NCBI GenBank assembly: GCA_036172665.1
Contig: CM069877.1
Coordinates: forward strand, 15,272,501-15,336,500
Source of the DNA: Prosopocoilus inquinatus
Taxonomy: Eukaryota; Arthropoda; Insecta; Coleoptera; Lucanidae
Direction of reading: 5' to 3'
Length of the DNA: 64,000 bases
Shown here in pieces: positions 1 to 11,587 of the stretch. Below the pieces are notes generated by a model. The model worked only from the letters and a program-made list of their open reading frames with translations. It was not told the origin of the DNA and did not search any database. Made by a program: the position numbers and the translations under genes. The first letter of the stretch is position 1. Each line of letters starts with the position of its first letter.

Positions 1-96
1 GAAAACGAGAATGGCTAAATTAAAGCGCGAAATTGGAAGAAATAAAAAGGAACATGGAATGGATAGATAAAGAAAAATAACGTTATCATATAGGGA

Positions 97-435
97 ATGA
101 AAATTGACACGGACGAACCGAAAACACTAATAGATATGCTGGAGAGCTTCATAGGACAGCATTCAGGAGTAAAGATGCAAGTAAAACAAGACATCAAACT
201 AGGAGAGAAGATCTGCCTAATCGTATTAAGAAATAGACAAGATAAAACGATAATTATGGAAAACAAACCAAAACTAAAACATATTAAAAATGCAAATATT
301 TATATTAATGACGACTTGACGAAAGCAGAAAGAGGAAAACAAAGTCAAATGAGGGAAATGGCAAAAGAAAACGGGATAAAGGGCAAGCAAGTTAAACTTG
401 GATATAACAAGATTACTGTCTATGATAAAAAGTGA
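97..435 (+). pseudogene. LINE-A ORF1-like fragment
   Basis: An open frame of 112 codons, highly charged and rich in Lys, Glu and Asn, with a stretch near residues 74-108 (lysine-rich, containing GIKGKQVKLGYNKI). This resembles the ORF portion that precedes the endonuclease in craniofacial-protein-2-like LINEs of insects. It is probably part of a longer broken frame that begins before the window. I infer nucleic-acid binding by the retroelement particle from family context only. The frame stops shortly before a foldback insertion, and the next coding remnant in the same element is the endonuclease at about 1072. Confidence 0.5.
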
Positions 436-595
436 AGGAGGAGTAAAGCAAACGAGGAAATGAAAGTGCCGAAATCAAAAAACTGATTAAGAAGAAAACG
501 ACGGATTATATGGTAAGGGATCGGGGCAGGGATAAAGACAACACGAAAGAAAATAATATGATGATGACATGGCAAAAAAATTGACATATTAGAAG

Positions 596-855
596 TAAAA
601 ATTTTTTTAAACTTGAAACGCACAAAATTATGAAGGGGAAAACACTCAACGTTTCGCTATTGATTAACAGCTTTGGCCAGGAATGTTTCTTTCGTCAGGA
701 ATGAAAAAAGTAATTACTTTTTTCATTCCTGACCGAAGCTATTAATCAACAGCGAAACGTTGAATGTTTTTCCCTTCATAATTTTGGCCGTTTCAAGTTT
801 AAAAGAAAACTTTTTGCTTACAATTTTCATCGGACAAGAATCAACTTCTTTTATG
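596..855. repeat. Foldback insertion inside LINE-A with 13-bp direct repeats
   Basis: An imperfect inverted repeat has arms at about 609-713 and 714-800, with a near-seamless centre (AGTAATTACT at 709-718). The segment is flanked by the identical 13-mer GACATATTAGAAG at 583-595 and 856-868, which reads as a target-site duplication. There is no coding content. It is most likely a non-autonomous foldback element that landed in the LINE, possibly a hairpin RNA source. The left arm is about 15 bases longer than the right. Confidence 0.7.
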
Positions 856-1071
856 GACATATTAGAAGAAAACAAAAATTTCCAAATTAAAAGTAAGAGA
901 AGATGGAAAAGAGAAAGAAGGAAGGATAGAATCTAAGCAGTAAAAGAGAAGGAAGAAGAGAATATATACAAGAGTAAAGATAAAGTAAAAAACGTACAGA
1001 ACGGGGAAAGCAAAAACATAAGTCGGAGAGATGGAGAAGATAACTCGAAAGAACAACTAAAGAACAAAACA

Positions 1072-1700
1072 ATTAATATAGGAAGTTGCAATGTTAGAGG
1101 GATGTTTGAGGACGGATCAGTTAAGAACCTTATAAAAGAAGCAAAAGAATACCAACTCGACTTAGTAGCAACACAAGAAACGCATATAAACGAAACAAAT
1201 ATAATGACGGTAAACGATTATGTACTGTTTACTAGTTGGGGAGCAACAAGGAAAAACGGAGTAGGTTTCTTAGCCCATAAAGATCAAAAAGAGAAAATTA
1301 AAAATTATGTACTAATATTTGAAATAATTTTTAATTAGTAATTAAAAATTTTGAATGTGTACACGCCCACCGAGGAAAAGATTGAAAAAGAAAAAGATGT
1401 TTTCTATGAAGAACTAGAAGTCTATAATAAATTAAGTAAGTAAGAAAACAAAACAAACGGATTGTAGTAGATAATATAAATGCAAGAGTGGGAAATGAAG
1501 AAATATACAAACACATAACAGGAGGAAGTAGCAAGCACTAGGAAAGTAATGATAACGGCAAAAGGCTAATAGAATTCGCAGAAGAAAATTATGAGTAAAT
1601 ATTTCGAACGGAAAGATTCCGCAACGGTACATGGGTCTCATCTGGTGAGACGTACACAAACCAGATTGATCATGTCTTGATCGTGAAAAAACATGCCAGT
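1072..1700 (+). pseudogene. LINE-A endonuclease remnant
   Basis: Translation from about 1072 begins with an IGSCNVRG-type start typical of LINE apurinic-like endonucleases. It continues with a TQETH motif (catalytic Glu of the family) near 1170-1185 and a GVGFL motif near 1260. Further on, in other frames, remnants of the later motifs appear: an INARVG segment near 1480-1495 and TW...SGETYTNQIDHVLI near 1630-1680, the Asp/His end of the domain. Several stops and frame changes separate these blocks, so the gene is dead. The intact enzyme would nick target DNA for target-primed reverse transcription. Confidence 0.65.
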
Positions 1701-2337
1701 TTAATTAAAAAATGTTAAAACTTGTAGAGGCGCTGATACGGATTCAGACCACTATTTGGTTGAAATAGACTTACGGCTACAAAAACCGAATAGGACAGAA
1801 ACAAGTAAAGAGAGCACAAAGAGATTTGATATGGAAAAACTGCAAAACACAATATTCGAAGCAGATTTGTTAAATAAATTGAAGAGGCCTTAAATGAAAC
1901 AAGAGAAGTAGGATGGGCACAATCAATAAAAGAAGAATAGGAAAAAATAGCAGAAACTATTCAAAAAACGACAAAGAAAGCGGTTCCAGTGAAAACTCAA
2001 CAAGAAAAGAATGACTGGTGGGATGAAGAATATAAGAAGGAAATAGATAGGAGGAGCAGCTTAAGGTGCAAAGCATTATAAACGCAAAACGAACAAGACC
2101 AAACAATATACAAGGAACAGAGGAAAAAAACTAAAACAGTATTAAGAATAAAAAAGAGAAAAAATATGGAGAAGAGAATTAAGAAATTCGGAATTTTTAC
2201 AGAGAAGTTAAAAAGGGAAAACAGAAAAACAAAGAAACAAAGAAACAAAGATGGAGGGATTATTTTTATGAAATGTCAAATGAGGGCGAAGAGGACGAAG
2301 AAGAGGAAAGTCAAAAGCAGATATAATTACAAGGAGT

Positions 2338-3250
2338 ATCAGAACCAACAATAGAAAAAGTTAACTTAGTTATTGAGAAGATGAAAAATAACAAGAGCCC
2401 AGGAAGAAATGGGATAACAGCTGAAAATATAAAATACGGAGGACAGACACTGAGACGGAAGGGACATGAACTAATTGTAAAAATGTGGAGACAAGAACAG
2501 ATGCCGAAAAGTTGGCAACAAGCGACCATTACACCAATTTAAAAAAAATGGTGATGCTACAGACTGCAATAATTGCAGAGAAGTAGTAACGACTTGTTAT
2601 GAATACATATTTCCAGCGGTGATCTGGTTTGTAGATTTTAATAAGGCGTACGATTCAATCTGAAGAAATAAATTGTTATAACTTATGAAAGAGTTTCAGA
2701 TACCCCAAAAACGGATAAACTTGATCGGAATGACAATAACAACACCGTAAATAAAAGGTGAGTTATCAGATGAATTCGTCAGAACAGGACTCAGACAAGG
2801 AGATCCCCTTTCAACGTTGCTGTTTAAGTTAGTATTGGAAAAAATTATGAGACAATGTCAGTTGGATAGATCAGGAGCACAATAGGGCATCAGGTGGTAG
2901 CATATGCGGACGACGTTGCCTTAATAGCTAGAAGTATGAAAACGCTGGAAGAAATCACACACAGCAAGACTAAAGGAAGCTGCCAGGGAAATTGGACTTC
3001 ATATTAATCAAAAGAAACGTCAGTGTTTGAGAATAGGTCGTAATACAACGGGAAATACTTCTTGTACCTTGAATGTAGATACGAATTGTGGACGTATATC
3101 CTTTGCAGAAGTGGAAGAGTATGTGCATTCAGGGACGATAATCACCAAACAACCAGACGAAGAAAGAGAAGTAAATTGGACAATCTTGAAAGCAAACAAA
3201 TGCGCTGGTGCAGTAAATTATTTAATAATCTCCAAATCCGTGACTAGAAA
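2338..3250 (+). pseudogene. LINE-A reverse transcriptase remnant
   Basis: RT blocks are seen in order across several frames: a KNNKSPGRNGITAENIKYGG segment (about 2380-2440), a WFVDFNKAYDSI segment with the first catalytic Asp (about 2628-2660), TGLRQGDPLSTLLF-like residues (about 2786-2825) and the AYADDVALIARS catalytic box (about 2896-2936). Frames shift between blocks and stops are present. The YADD box is kept, but the protein cannot be made. The RT follows the endonuclease on the same strand. Confidence 0.7.
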
Positions 3251-3438
3251 GACAAATTTTGGATAAACAAGACATAACATATTAATATGGGATAAAAAAA
3301 TATTGAGACCAATATTTGACTTGACTTGAAGGAAAGGAAGATAGGAGATTGGAAAAGTAATGTTAGGAATAAAAAACTATGGAAGAAACTAGTAGAACTC
3401 GGGGCCCGAAAGGTCTTTTTAAAGCTTTTATATATATG

Positions 3439-3716
3439 CCTGAACAGTCCGAGTGGTAAGGGACCGGCCTTGCAATCGTAAGGTCGTGGGTTCGTGCCCC
3501 GCTCAAGATATACCTCGGGGGTGTTCGTTACTCACTTCAGGTACCCTTCACTGTCGCGAAGAAAATTCGACACTGTTTCCCCTTCAATAGCGAGGACGTT
3601 TGGAAATAACAAACCCATGGAACACTTTACACACACAAAATACATTCCCGCTCCTGAGGTACTGATTTATTTATGACCTAGGGCTCCGTTAGACAACATA
3701 AAAAACAGATAAAAAT
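3439..3716 (+). mobile_element. tRNA-derived SINE, copy 1
   Basis: The head is tRNA-like. It contains AGTGGTAAGGG (A-box-like, 3452-3462), an anticodon-arm-like CTTGCAATCG and GTGGGTTCGTGCCCC (B-box-like, 3486-3500). A non-tRNA body and an A-rich end (about 3700-3716) follow. A second copy with the same order and close sequence lies at 61684-61968. Two dispersed copies, internal Pol III promoter-like boxes and an A-rich tail fit a tRNA-derived SINE. The tRNA of origin is not certain; the TGC in the anticodon position hints at alanine. Confidence 0.75.
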
Positions 3717-3839
3717 TATTGTATTATATTACTTTAACTTGTAGGTTGTTACTACTGCTGATGCCACAGTCGAAATCAGTCTAGGTAGAGAAAAGGAAAT
3801 AATTTTTATGTAACTACTATAATTTTTATGTAATTTGTA

Positions 3840-6442
3840 TATACAGATCACAACGCGGTCAAATTGAGAACTTCCTATTAAAATTAGAAATACTCCTAAA
3901 TAGATTTAAACCCGATGATTGTATTATTTTAACCGGATATTTCAATATCGATTACTTAGGGAACTCATCTAAGCAACAACTGTAATCTCTTCAAAATTTG
4001 TTACTAGCTTATAATATGAAAATGTGTGTCGAAAATCCTACTAGAATAGGGAAAACTTCAACAACCGTTTTAGATTACGTGTGTACTAATGATCATAATT
4101 TAATATAACGTACTGTCTCTCTGTCAATAGGTTTCTCAGATCATGAAGCTATTGCGTGTACAATTCAACCAGAACAGTTAAACACCATAAACAATATTGT
4201 CTTTTACTCAAAACAATATAAATAAATTCATAAACTATTGTATCACAGTGGTTTAGCACATAGATAAACAATTAAATGTAGACGACTCATTCTGTGTATA
4301 CATCAATCAAATTATCGATATTTTTAACAAATCATTGCCTTTAGAACGAACGAAAATTAAACCTCCTAGGCACTGGCTTAGCCAGGGTCTCAAAATAAGT
4401 ATAAACAATAAAAAAGTACTTGCGTATATAAAAAAAATTTACATCAAATACGTGGTTTCCTCAGTACTCCACAAATTATAAAAGACTTCTAAAGAAACTA
4501 ATAAAATTGTCTAAGAAAATAAATATTACAAACAGCATAAAAAGAGCTGCTAATATTAACAAAGAAACCTAGAAAGTCATGAGGGAATTAACCGCAAAAG
4601 GCAACCATGTTAAAAAGATATTCATAAAGGACGGTGAACAAACAATTAAGGAATCTACTGCAGCCGCAAATAAATTAAATGACTACTTCGTTTCAATTGT
4701 AAGAAATTTGTCCAAAAAAATGGTAATACAAACAGTCCACTTAACTATCTTAATTTCAGTATTCAGAAAACCTTTTTCTTAAAACCAACAAATGATCGCG
4801 AAATTTGAAAAATTATTGAAACTATGAAAAACACAAACTCAAGTGGTGTTGATGAAATCCCACTGAAAGTTGTTAAGCTATTACCATATAATGCTTTCGA
4901 AACTTGGTCTGATCTAATAAATTGTTCTTTCCAAACAGGAGTGTTCCCATCATGTTTTAAAGTAGCAAAGATTGTTCCTATTCATAAAGGAGGAAAAGAT
5001 TTCAGCGTATCTAATTTTAGACCAATCGCGTTACTTTCAACCTTTTCTAAAATTATTGAGAACTTATTTAAATCGCGTTTAGTTACTTTTCTGGATAAAA
5101 ATAATATTTTGTCTACATGTCAATACGGTTACAAAGCAGGCTTAACAACTTCGGATGCCATTTACAATTTCCTCACATAAATTTACAAAAATATTAATAA
5201 CAAAGAAAAGGTGGCAACTGTATTTTGTGACCTCACGAAAGCCTTTGACTGCGTTGTTCCTGAAATACTTCTCAACAAGCTTGAACGTTATGGCCTTCGT
5301 GGAATTCCGAACAACTGCATCCGATCATACCTAACAAATCGCAAACAATTTGTATGTATTAAAAACAACAATGGAGATTATACTCTTTCAGAGATAAAAT
5401 TCAATTATTATGGTGTCCCTCAAGGTTCTGTTTTGGGTCCTCTCCTGTTTAGTATACTCATAGATGATTTGTCACATTTAAATACACACGCACACATAAC
5501 ACTTTTCGCCGATGACACGTCAATAACTTGGCATGAGAATACCTGGGATAAGTTAAAAGACAAAACAAACGAAGAATTACTTTTAATAAAAAACTGGTTT
5601 GATGCAAATGGTTTGACATTAAATTTAAATAAAGCTAAATATCTCTTATTCAAAAATATCAGTGACACTGTAAACATTAAAACTGACGATACAATATTAA
5701 GTAGAGCTATAGACATTAAATTTTTAGGTTTACATTTGGACGAAAATTTGACATGGAAAAGACAAATTCAAGACATTGCAACATATCTTTCTATTGCTTG
5801 TTTCGCAGTGCGTACTATTCGACTTAAAGTAGGTCCAGAATCCGCTAGAACAGTATATTTTGCATTATTGGAATCTCGACTGAGGTACTGCATTGTTTTA
5901 TGAGGTTTTACTACAATGGAGAATCTTGAGCTAATTTTCAAAATTCAAAAACGAGCTATTAGGTACTTATCACGACAAAGTCCACGAGCTTACTGTCGTT
6001 GTCTATTCATTTAATATAAAATTTTAACAGTATACTCGTTGTTTCTTATAGAAGTATTAACATTCACCTTTATAAACAAGAGCGATCTGAAGGAAAGGCA
6101 AGATTTTCACACGCATAACACCCTCAGTAAAAAGGATCTCCATTTGCCTATACCAGAAACAGCATTAATTAAAAATTCACTGTACTATAATGGAAAATTT
6201 CTATACAATCGACTTCCTAAAGAATTTAAAAATATACACGACGCAGAGCTCTTTAAAAAAAAAGGGTTGTTCTTATCAAAAGCATTTTACAGGTTAGATG
6301 AGTTCCTAACATGTGATTTCAGTGTTTAATGTTTTGTTTGTGTTTTTTATTGATTGTAGTTCTGCTAGATTTTAGATAGTATCTGCGGTTAAAGACCAAC
6401 TGTCATGAGATGGGTAAATAAATTATTATTATTATTATTATT
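3840..6442 (+). mobile_element. LINE-B: decayed CR1/Jockey-like non-LTR element with (ATT)n tail
   Basis: Endonuclease C-terminal remnants (about 3840-4180, including a GYFNIDYLG-like block and LDYVCTND) are followed by RT and a C-terminal region, all on the plus strand. The end is an AATAAATT followed by repeated ATT (6416-6441), the same kind of tail seen on LINE-D and LINE-E. It is 5' truncated or decayed, with stops throughout. It lies just downstream of the SINE. No target-site duplication was identified. Confidence 0.8.
4579..6329 (+). pseudogene. LINE-B ORF2 reverse transcriptase, broken
   Basis: The frame is split into pieces at about 4579-4782, 4824-5180, 5211-5903 and 6039-6329. 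RT motifs present are NTNSSGVDEIPLK, VPIHKGG, NFRPIALLS, the catalytic DLTKAFDCV (near 5230-5255), YGVPQGSVLGPLLF (near 5410-5450) and LFADDTSI (near 5502-5525). So the catalytic Asp residues survive although in-frame stops separate the segments. The C-terminal part has the thumb-like and tail region usual for CR1/Jockey-type LINEs. The protein would reverse-transcribe LINE RNA at the nicked target; it is not functional here. Confidence 0.8.
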
Positions 6443-7079
6443 GATTGCAGTGGAAGTATTTACTGATTATGAGATATCGACGTTCGCTTAGATGAAACAT
6501 TTCTTTGTATGTCTTCTCCGATTATTGTTATTTGTTATTTGAGTTATTTGAAAACGTGACTTCCTCAAATCGATCGAGGACGTCGAGGAAAGCGGCAGCG
6601 ACGACCAATGAGGAGTTGCCCGAATCCCATTTATCGTCGTTTTCCACCCTCAACCCCCCCCCCCCCAAACAGCAAAAACTTTCAGCCACAAAGCACCGTT
6701 AATACAACAAAGCGCAAGCAGTACATGAATACCCTGTTTATTGTTTTTTGGCGAGGAAAGTTCCTTCGTCGGCGTCGCTTTCAGCCGCAGCGTCCTACGC
6801 ATCGGGAAAAACATTCTTGTTTTAATTAAGCGGCGTCGAATTTACAACCTGGGGTACTTTTCAATCAATGCCGATTCGTTGAAGACGGTCGCGGAAAGTT
6901 TATTAGTTATTACCAGAAGGATGCTCCACGATCTAATTGCAAGGAGACCGGAGCTTCTAAATTTATCTGCTGAATGGAAATTATTCGGAAAATCCACCCA
7001 CGCAAAGATCAGAGAGATCGTTAGCGTACAATTGGGGGGCAAAAAAGGTGAATTATGAGAGCGGAGTGCGATTTAAGAG
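6443..7079. other. Unassigned region after LINE-B, with an uncharacterised ORF and a poly-C run
   Basis: It holds a run of about 14 C at about 6653-6666 and an open frame at 6741-7058 (+) of 105 codons that I do not recognise. That ORF has a basic start, a central hydrophobic-basic stretch (LLVITRRMLHDLIARRPELL) and no signal peptide or known motif. It could be a fragment of a mobile-element gene or chance. No neighbour supports a function. Confidence 0.25.
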
Positions 7080-7830
7080 TCTCGAGGTTACTCAGGTGTC
7101 TATTTATAAAATAATGTCACGCTAAGGTGGTGCCTTCACCACGTCATACAAAGGTGGTGCCTCCACCATGTCGCGGTAAGTGTGCAGGAGTGGCGTAGTG
7201 TTTTTAGAAGGTAGAGCTTTAGACACAAATGTATTACAAAAATTGATACCTTTTATTAATGTTAAATTTAAATTGTTGGGGGTTTTTCGTGTCAAATCGG
7301 GGTGGGTGCGGTCCTGGTCGCCCGTTCGGGCGGCTGTGGTTAGCGTTGGCCTGGCCGGGTGAGACGTACTTTGCGTCCGGGCTGTAGCTGCGATGTCAAG
7401 GTCGACTCGTTGCGACGTTTATGCTATCGGCGGCGGATGACTGTGGTCGATCTTGTGGTCCTGGAAGGAGTAGCGTGTCCTTGATGCGTATGGGTACGGT
7501 GGTGGCTTCAGCTTGGCAGGCTGGTTCGGCTCACCCAGACGGTGGTTGACCGGGGGTGAAATTAGCAGCTTTTGGCTGGAGGTTGACGGCGATGGTAGAG
7601 AAGCGTCCTACAATCGGCGTCAGGATGCTGGTGATCTTGGGTACAGCGTCCTTGGTCTTGGAATGGTCCTGGGCGGCTCCCCTTCTTCGAATTGGCTGGC
7701 ACTAATGCCACCGAAGTCAAGTTGCGCTCGACTGGACAGGCGGCTTCTCTTCTTACAGTTGGCACTGATGCCATTGCGTTATTCGTGATATGCCAGGTAT
7801 TCTTTGTATCACTCGTTGAAATTGCTTGCT
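7080..7830. other. GC-richer block, no gene recognised
   Basis: This block is clearly richer in G and C than its surroundings, especially 7290-7760. At about 7124-7173 a short unit containing AAGGTGGTGCC...CACCA is repeated twice with one or two changes, each copy being partly self-complementary. Small open frames on both strands (for example 7513-7788 +) look like consequences of base composition. It may be part of an old LTR element or a 5' regulatory region. Neither is supported. Confidence 0.3.
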
Positions 7831-10380
7831 CCGGTTGCCGCTATTCTGCCGATATTTTATTATGAAATTTAATACGAACCGTGTTATATCGGGTTTCATC
7901 ACGTATTGTTGTTACATTCCGACACTATTGAAATTGTCCTCGATTTCACAAGCCCGTACTTTACTAATTTCTTTTTATTATTTTTTTACGAGAAACTCCT
8001 ATCGTGACAATATTAATTAATATTTTATTCTGTGCAGAATTCTAATTTCTTACACCGATAATGTTTTGTTATCTTCTCATCCAGATCGCTTTAATTTTGA
8101 TGTTTGGTTAACTAATGGAATCAGGTGTAACTACATCCTTATGTTTTCTGCGAATAACTTCATTCAATTTTTTTTATTTTGTATCGAATTCAATTCTAAC
8201 CTTCAGTGACCTCTTTGTACGTCCCAATTTTTCTCGCCCACTTTTACGTCGGAAATTCTTTTCAAATAAAAGTTAAACATTTTAGGAAGCACCGCCTTAC
8301 ATCCTATGCACACAAAGCTTAGTTAAAAGGGTCGGTCACCTACCGGAATCGATTTCACGACTCTCTGTCCACAAACGACCAGCGACGTTTTGTGTCGCGC
8401 AGTAAACTTCTGGTTTAGATTACTGTTACCGATGTGGTAATCTTGTTACTATTTGTACTAATATATTACAAAATCCGATATTAATTGAAACGCAAAATAA
8501 ATATTTGAACAGTCGGACAAATCCCGGCTTAACTAGATTGATTAATTAATTTGCGCTATCATATTTGCCTGTATTTATTTTATTTTTTTAATTTCATTGG
8601 TCGTCCACTAAAATTTAGTCAAATTTGCGCAATCCTTTTGCTTCTGGCGACGCGAGAGAAACATGTGTGTTGTTGTGTACGGATCATAGTCACTTGCCGG
8701 GTTCTTCTCAAAGTGCTGAGGTGCATTTATTAAGTAATGAAAACAATTCAGAGCGTCGAAATAATACGTTCAAGGCCAATTATAAAATGCAATAATAAAA
8801 GAACCCGCTACTTGTTTACGTTAGAAAAATTCCATGCGGTAAACATGAAAAACGCGATTGAACAATATTGGTCCTTCAAAAATATTACAGATTTTCGAAA
8901 ACGATCTAACATTGTACGAGCCGAATCCGGCCCGCCATCGATGGCAATAAATATTTGAACCTTTTATTTTTTTAGACGGAATTAATGGTCATCAAGTCAT
9001 TAAATAAAAACATCCCTTAAGTGTAGTAAGTGCCACAATCACGCAAGTCTATTTTATTTTAATACATTTATTGTTATTTGAGTACGTTCCCCCTTTATTC
9101 CAGGATTACCGTAACGATATTACGATTGCTTACGGATCACAGTCACGTGCTGGGTTCTTCTCTGAAGTTGCGAGGTGTCTACACGAGCGCATTTGTAAAA
9201 GCTAATTTGACGCGTGGAAAGTATTTTTTCACCCCGCATGTTTAGCATTTATGTTTTATGGCCCGCGATACGAAATTCAAACGGATTTTTTTTTATGGAA
9301 AGCACATCGTTCGAACCTCATAAAAATATTTTATGGTTAACTCTGTGCCTTAACGATGTTGTATGTTATCGGAAGGCAGATGCCACATATCGGAGGGGAA
9401 TAAAAAGAAATTTATTGATTCTTTGCACGCAATCTCAACGCAGTTTCATTGAATGCAACCCGATGACATACTAAAGTGCTGGTGATAAATCAGATGTGTA
9501 CAGTGGCAGTCACATAATGGAATAAAATTTACGAAATTTAACATAAGTAGTGTTTTTTTACTGTGTGCAAATATTTAAACCTGTTACATATCACCATGAA
9601 TGGCAACGATTGAACTCATATGTGCTTAACAAAAATTTAATAGTTTTCGAGGAAAATGCAGTGGCAGACTTTCACTAAACCGTTTGAGAACTGCTGGCGT
9701 AGCTAAAAGTGGAACGCGGCCGCCTCTTCAATTATGACCCGAAGCCGAAGTAGGGCAGAGTCACTTGATCTTGAGCACGAACGACGTAAATCAGCCGCTC
9801 CGATCAACTGGTCAGTCAAAACGTTTACAATTTAAATTAACTTCACTGCAAGTCATTACAAGTTTAAGTATTTTTAAATTAAAATCCAGTGCAATTCAAG
9901 AAGCTGCGATTCGTAATTGCCGAACAAATTAAAAGCGAGGTACAAACAAATTGTAATTTCTCATTGCATACCTATTATTTTTAATAGACTTATAAAAATT
10001 TGACACTTACTTTTTTTCCATGGACTGTAAGTAGTAATACTTTCATAGCTAGCAGCGAGATTACAGTAAAAGTTGATTTACGTAAAAGGGTAAAAAAAGA
10101 ACACTTTTAACGAGCTTGCCTTGTTCGGTTCGCTCTCACAATTTTGTTGATTTCTAAGTAACGTAGAAACACGTGCAATACATAGAATGCATTTGCCCTG
10201 CATTCCTCAACCCTAATATAAGATTAGATGTTTTTTCACTCGCCACTTTCGCGGAAGGTGTCTTTACCTAAGTTCCACGATTACATTAACAAGCGACCGT
10301 CAACATAATCACGGTCCTTCCTCTCCGATAGACATTCGAACTTTCTCGAAATTCCCGAATGCCACACAAGCAACCACTTC
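7831..10380. other. Non-coding region with a diverged direct repeat
   Basis: No gene or element is recognised. A stretch of about 47 bases around GGGTTCTTCTC is present at 8678-8724 and again, diverged, at 9131-9179. AATAAATATTTGAAC is also repeated at about 8495 and 8945, a similar spacing of about 450 bases, so an old tandem duplication is possible. The segment 9700-9800 is GC-rich relative to its surroundings but has no clear promoter elements that I can defend. Confidence 0.3.
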
Positions 10381-11587
10381 GGGGACAGGTAATGTCGCCA
10401 CCAGTAAGTATTTTAATCCCTGGACCTATTTCTCTGATCTTAATCCTACGGGTAATTTCGCCACCAATATTTTCGATAAATTTTAATGAGGGTGCAAATG
10501 ATTAAGGGGTAAACAACCAGGTACTTTTCTTGCATTGATTATTATTTGGTCAGTACTATATCATTAGTAGTTGAGTGAACATTCCAGTATGGATTTTAAA
10601 ATTATTACAAGTATTCGTGGCAAATCCATGTTAGTGGTTGACAATTATAAGTTTAGTTTCCACAAAAAAATTAAATCCACTACTGAAAGTTTGTGGAAGT
10701 GTTGCAATCGAACGTGCAAATGTACAGTTCATACACTGGGAGATATTACCAATACTGTGATAACAAAATCAAGCGGTGAACACAGTCATGATGCAAATTT
10801 AGTTGCTTTAAACCGACAAATTGTCAGTGCTTCATGTAAAAGAAAAGCGATTGAAGATTTGGTCGAAAAAATTATAAGAAACCTACTAAAGGAGAATTTG
10901 CCGCCAACAATAACCAGCGTGGACATCGAATACCTAAGAAAAAATATGTATAACGCTCGCCGTAAATTTTTTCCACCTACCCCCAAAACTATTAGTGAAG
11001 TGCACCGTATTTTAAGTGATTTAAATGTTAAAACAGACAAAGGGGAATCGTTTTTATTCATAAACAACGATCGTGAAAATATTGTAGTTTTTTCATGTGA
11101 AACAAATATTCGTATTAATTTCAAATAGATACTTATGTCAAAATACAAAGTCTACATTTGCCAGCAAAAATACATAGTAAACAAGTTAGAGAAAGGCAAA
11201 AATTTATTGATAACATGATACAACGATACAATACTAACGAAACAAGCAGATTGAATTTTTTAAAATGTGTATCTTTCCATTCTAGTCCAATGTAATAAGT
11301 TTTTTTAATGTGTATATATTATGTGGATTGTAATCTTGTGTAGATATAAAATATAACCATTTTTTTCAATATATGTATTTGTTTTACGATGTCTATTTTT
11401 ATTTTACTACCACTATTAAAATACATATATTTATAACAAATTGCCTGGATTGTCGTCGTACAGATTAATTCTTAGAAGTGCGGTGGCGAAATTACCGGTA
11501 GGATTACCATGCCTTTAATCGTTGGTGGCGAATTTACCTGTACGATGATTGCATTGATGTGATTTGGTGGCGAAATTACCAACACCC
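10381..11587 (+). mobile_element. Compact TIR element carrying a FLYWCH gene
   Basis: The 22-base ends at 10381-10402 and 11566-11587 are imperfect inverted repeats (17 of 22 matching), sharing GGTAATNTCGCCACC. They are flanked by the identical 8-mer ACCACTTC at 10373-10380 and 11588-11595, a good target-site duplication. The 15-base motif GGTAATTTCGCCACC or a close variant occurs at least five times: 10388 and 10452 on the left, and in inverse orientation at 11482, 11524 and 11566 on the right, so the ends carry subterminal motif arrays. The only gene inside is a FLYWCH-domain ORF. No transposase catalytic domain is present, so it is non-autonomous. Eight-base duplications suit MULE, P or hAT groups. 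FLYWCH domains are frequent in MULE-like elements, which is the best guess. Confidence 0.75.
10589..11128 (+). CDS. FLYWCH zinc-finger protein, single-domain
   Basis: A 179-residue product using the first ATG at 10589 (the frame opens slightly upstream, without an earlier ATG). Residues 2-68 fit a FLYWCH zinc finger. They contain F3, an RGK turn, a hydrophobic VVDNYKF strand, LWKC (W36, C38), C43 and the H65-x-H67 pair, in the order F...Y...W-C...C...H-x-H. The remainder (70-179) is basic and partly helical, with no recognised motif, and might be the start of a MULE-type transposase lost by deletion. In the family the finger binds DNA or protein. Here the gene is the only one in a small TIR element, so I infer binding to the element ends. 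The ORF is intact; whether it is expressed is unknown. The C-terminus may be truncated. Confidence 0.65.
   Translation: MDFKIITSIRGKSMLVVDNYKFSFHKKIKSTTESLWKCCNRTCKCTVHTLGDITNTVITKSSGEHSHDANLVALNRQIVSASCKRKAIEDLVEKIIRNLLKENLPPTITSVDIEYLRKNMYNARRKFFPPTPKTISEVHRILSDLNVKTDKGESFLFINNDRENIVVFSCETNIRINFK

Larger units (their letters stand above)
1..3400 (+). mobile_element. LINE-A: decayed EN-RT non-LTR retrotransposon
   Basis: A long plus-strand region shows, in order, an ORF1-like segment (97-435), an endonuclease/exonuclease/phosphatase-type domain (about 1072-1700) and a reverse transcriptase (about 2338-3250). All are cut by stops and frameshifts, so no intact product is possible. The order ORF1, endonuclease, RT is that of a LINE. 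The style resembles insect LINEs often annotated as craniofacial-development-protein-2-like. The 5' end lies outside the window. The 3' end is unclear and lies just before the SINE at about 3439. The base composition is strikingly purine-rich on the plus strand. A foldback element interrupts it at 596-855. The clade is not assigned. Confidence 0.8.

Noticed and set aside
3452..3510. A functional tRNA gene
   Set aside because: The sequence has A/B-box-like motifs but no complete acceptor stem, and it continues into a repeated non-tRNA body also found at 61684; it is a SINE.
7513..7788. Overlapping ORFs in the GC-rich block
   Set aside because: Both strands are open, as expected for GC-rich DNA; no domain, no splice support.
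10786..11148. Minus-strand ORF of 120 codons opposite the FLYWCH gene
   Set aside because: Antisense of a gene with a clear zinc-finger motif; no independent support.
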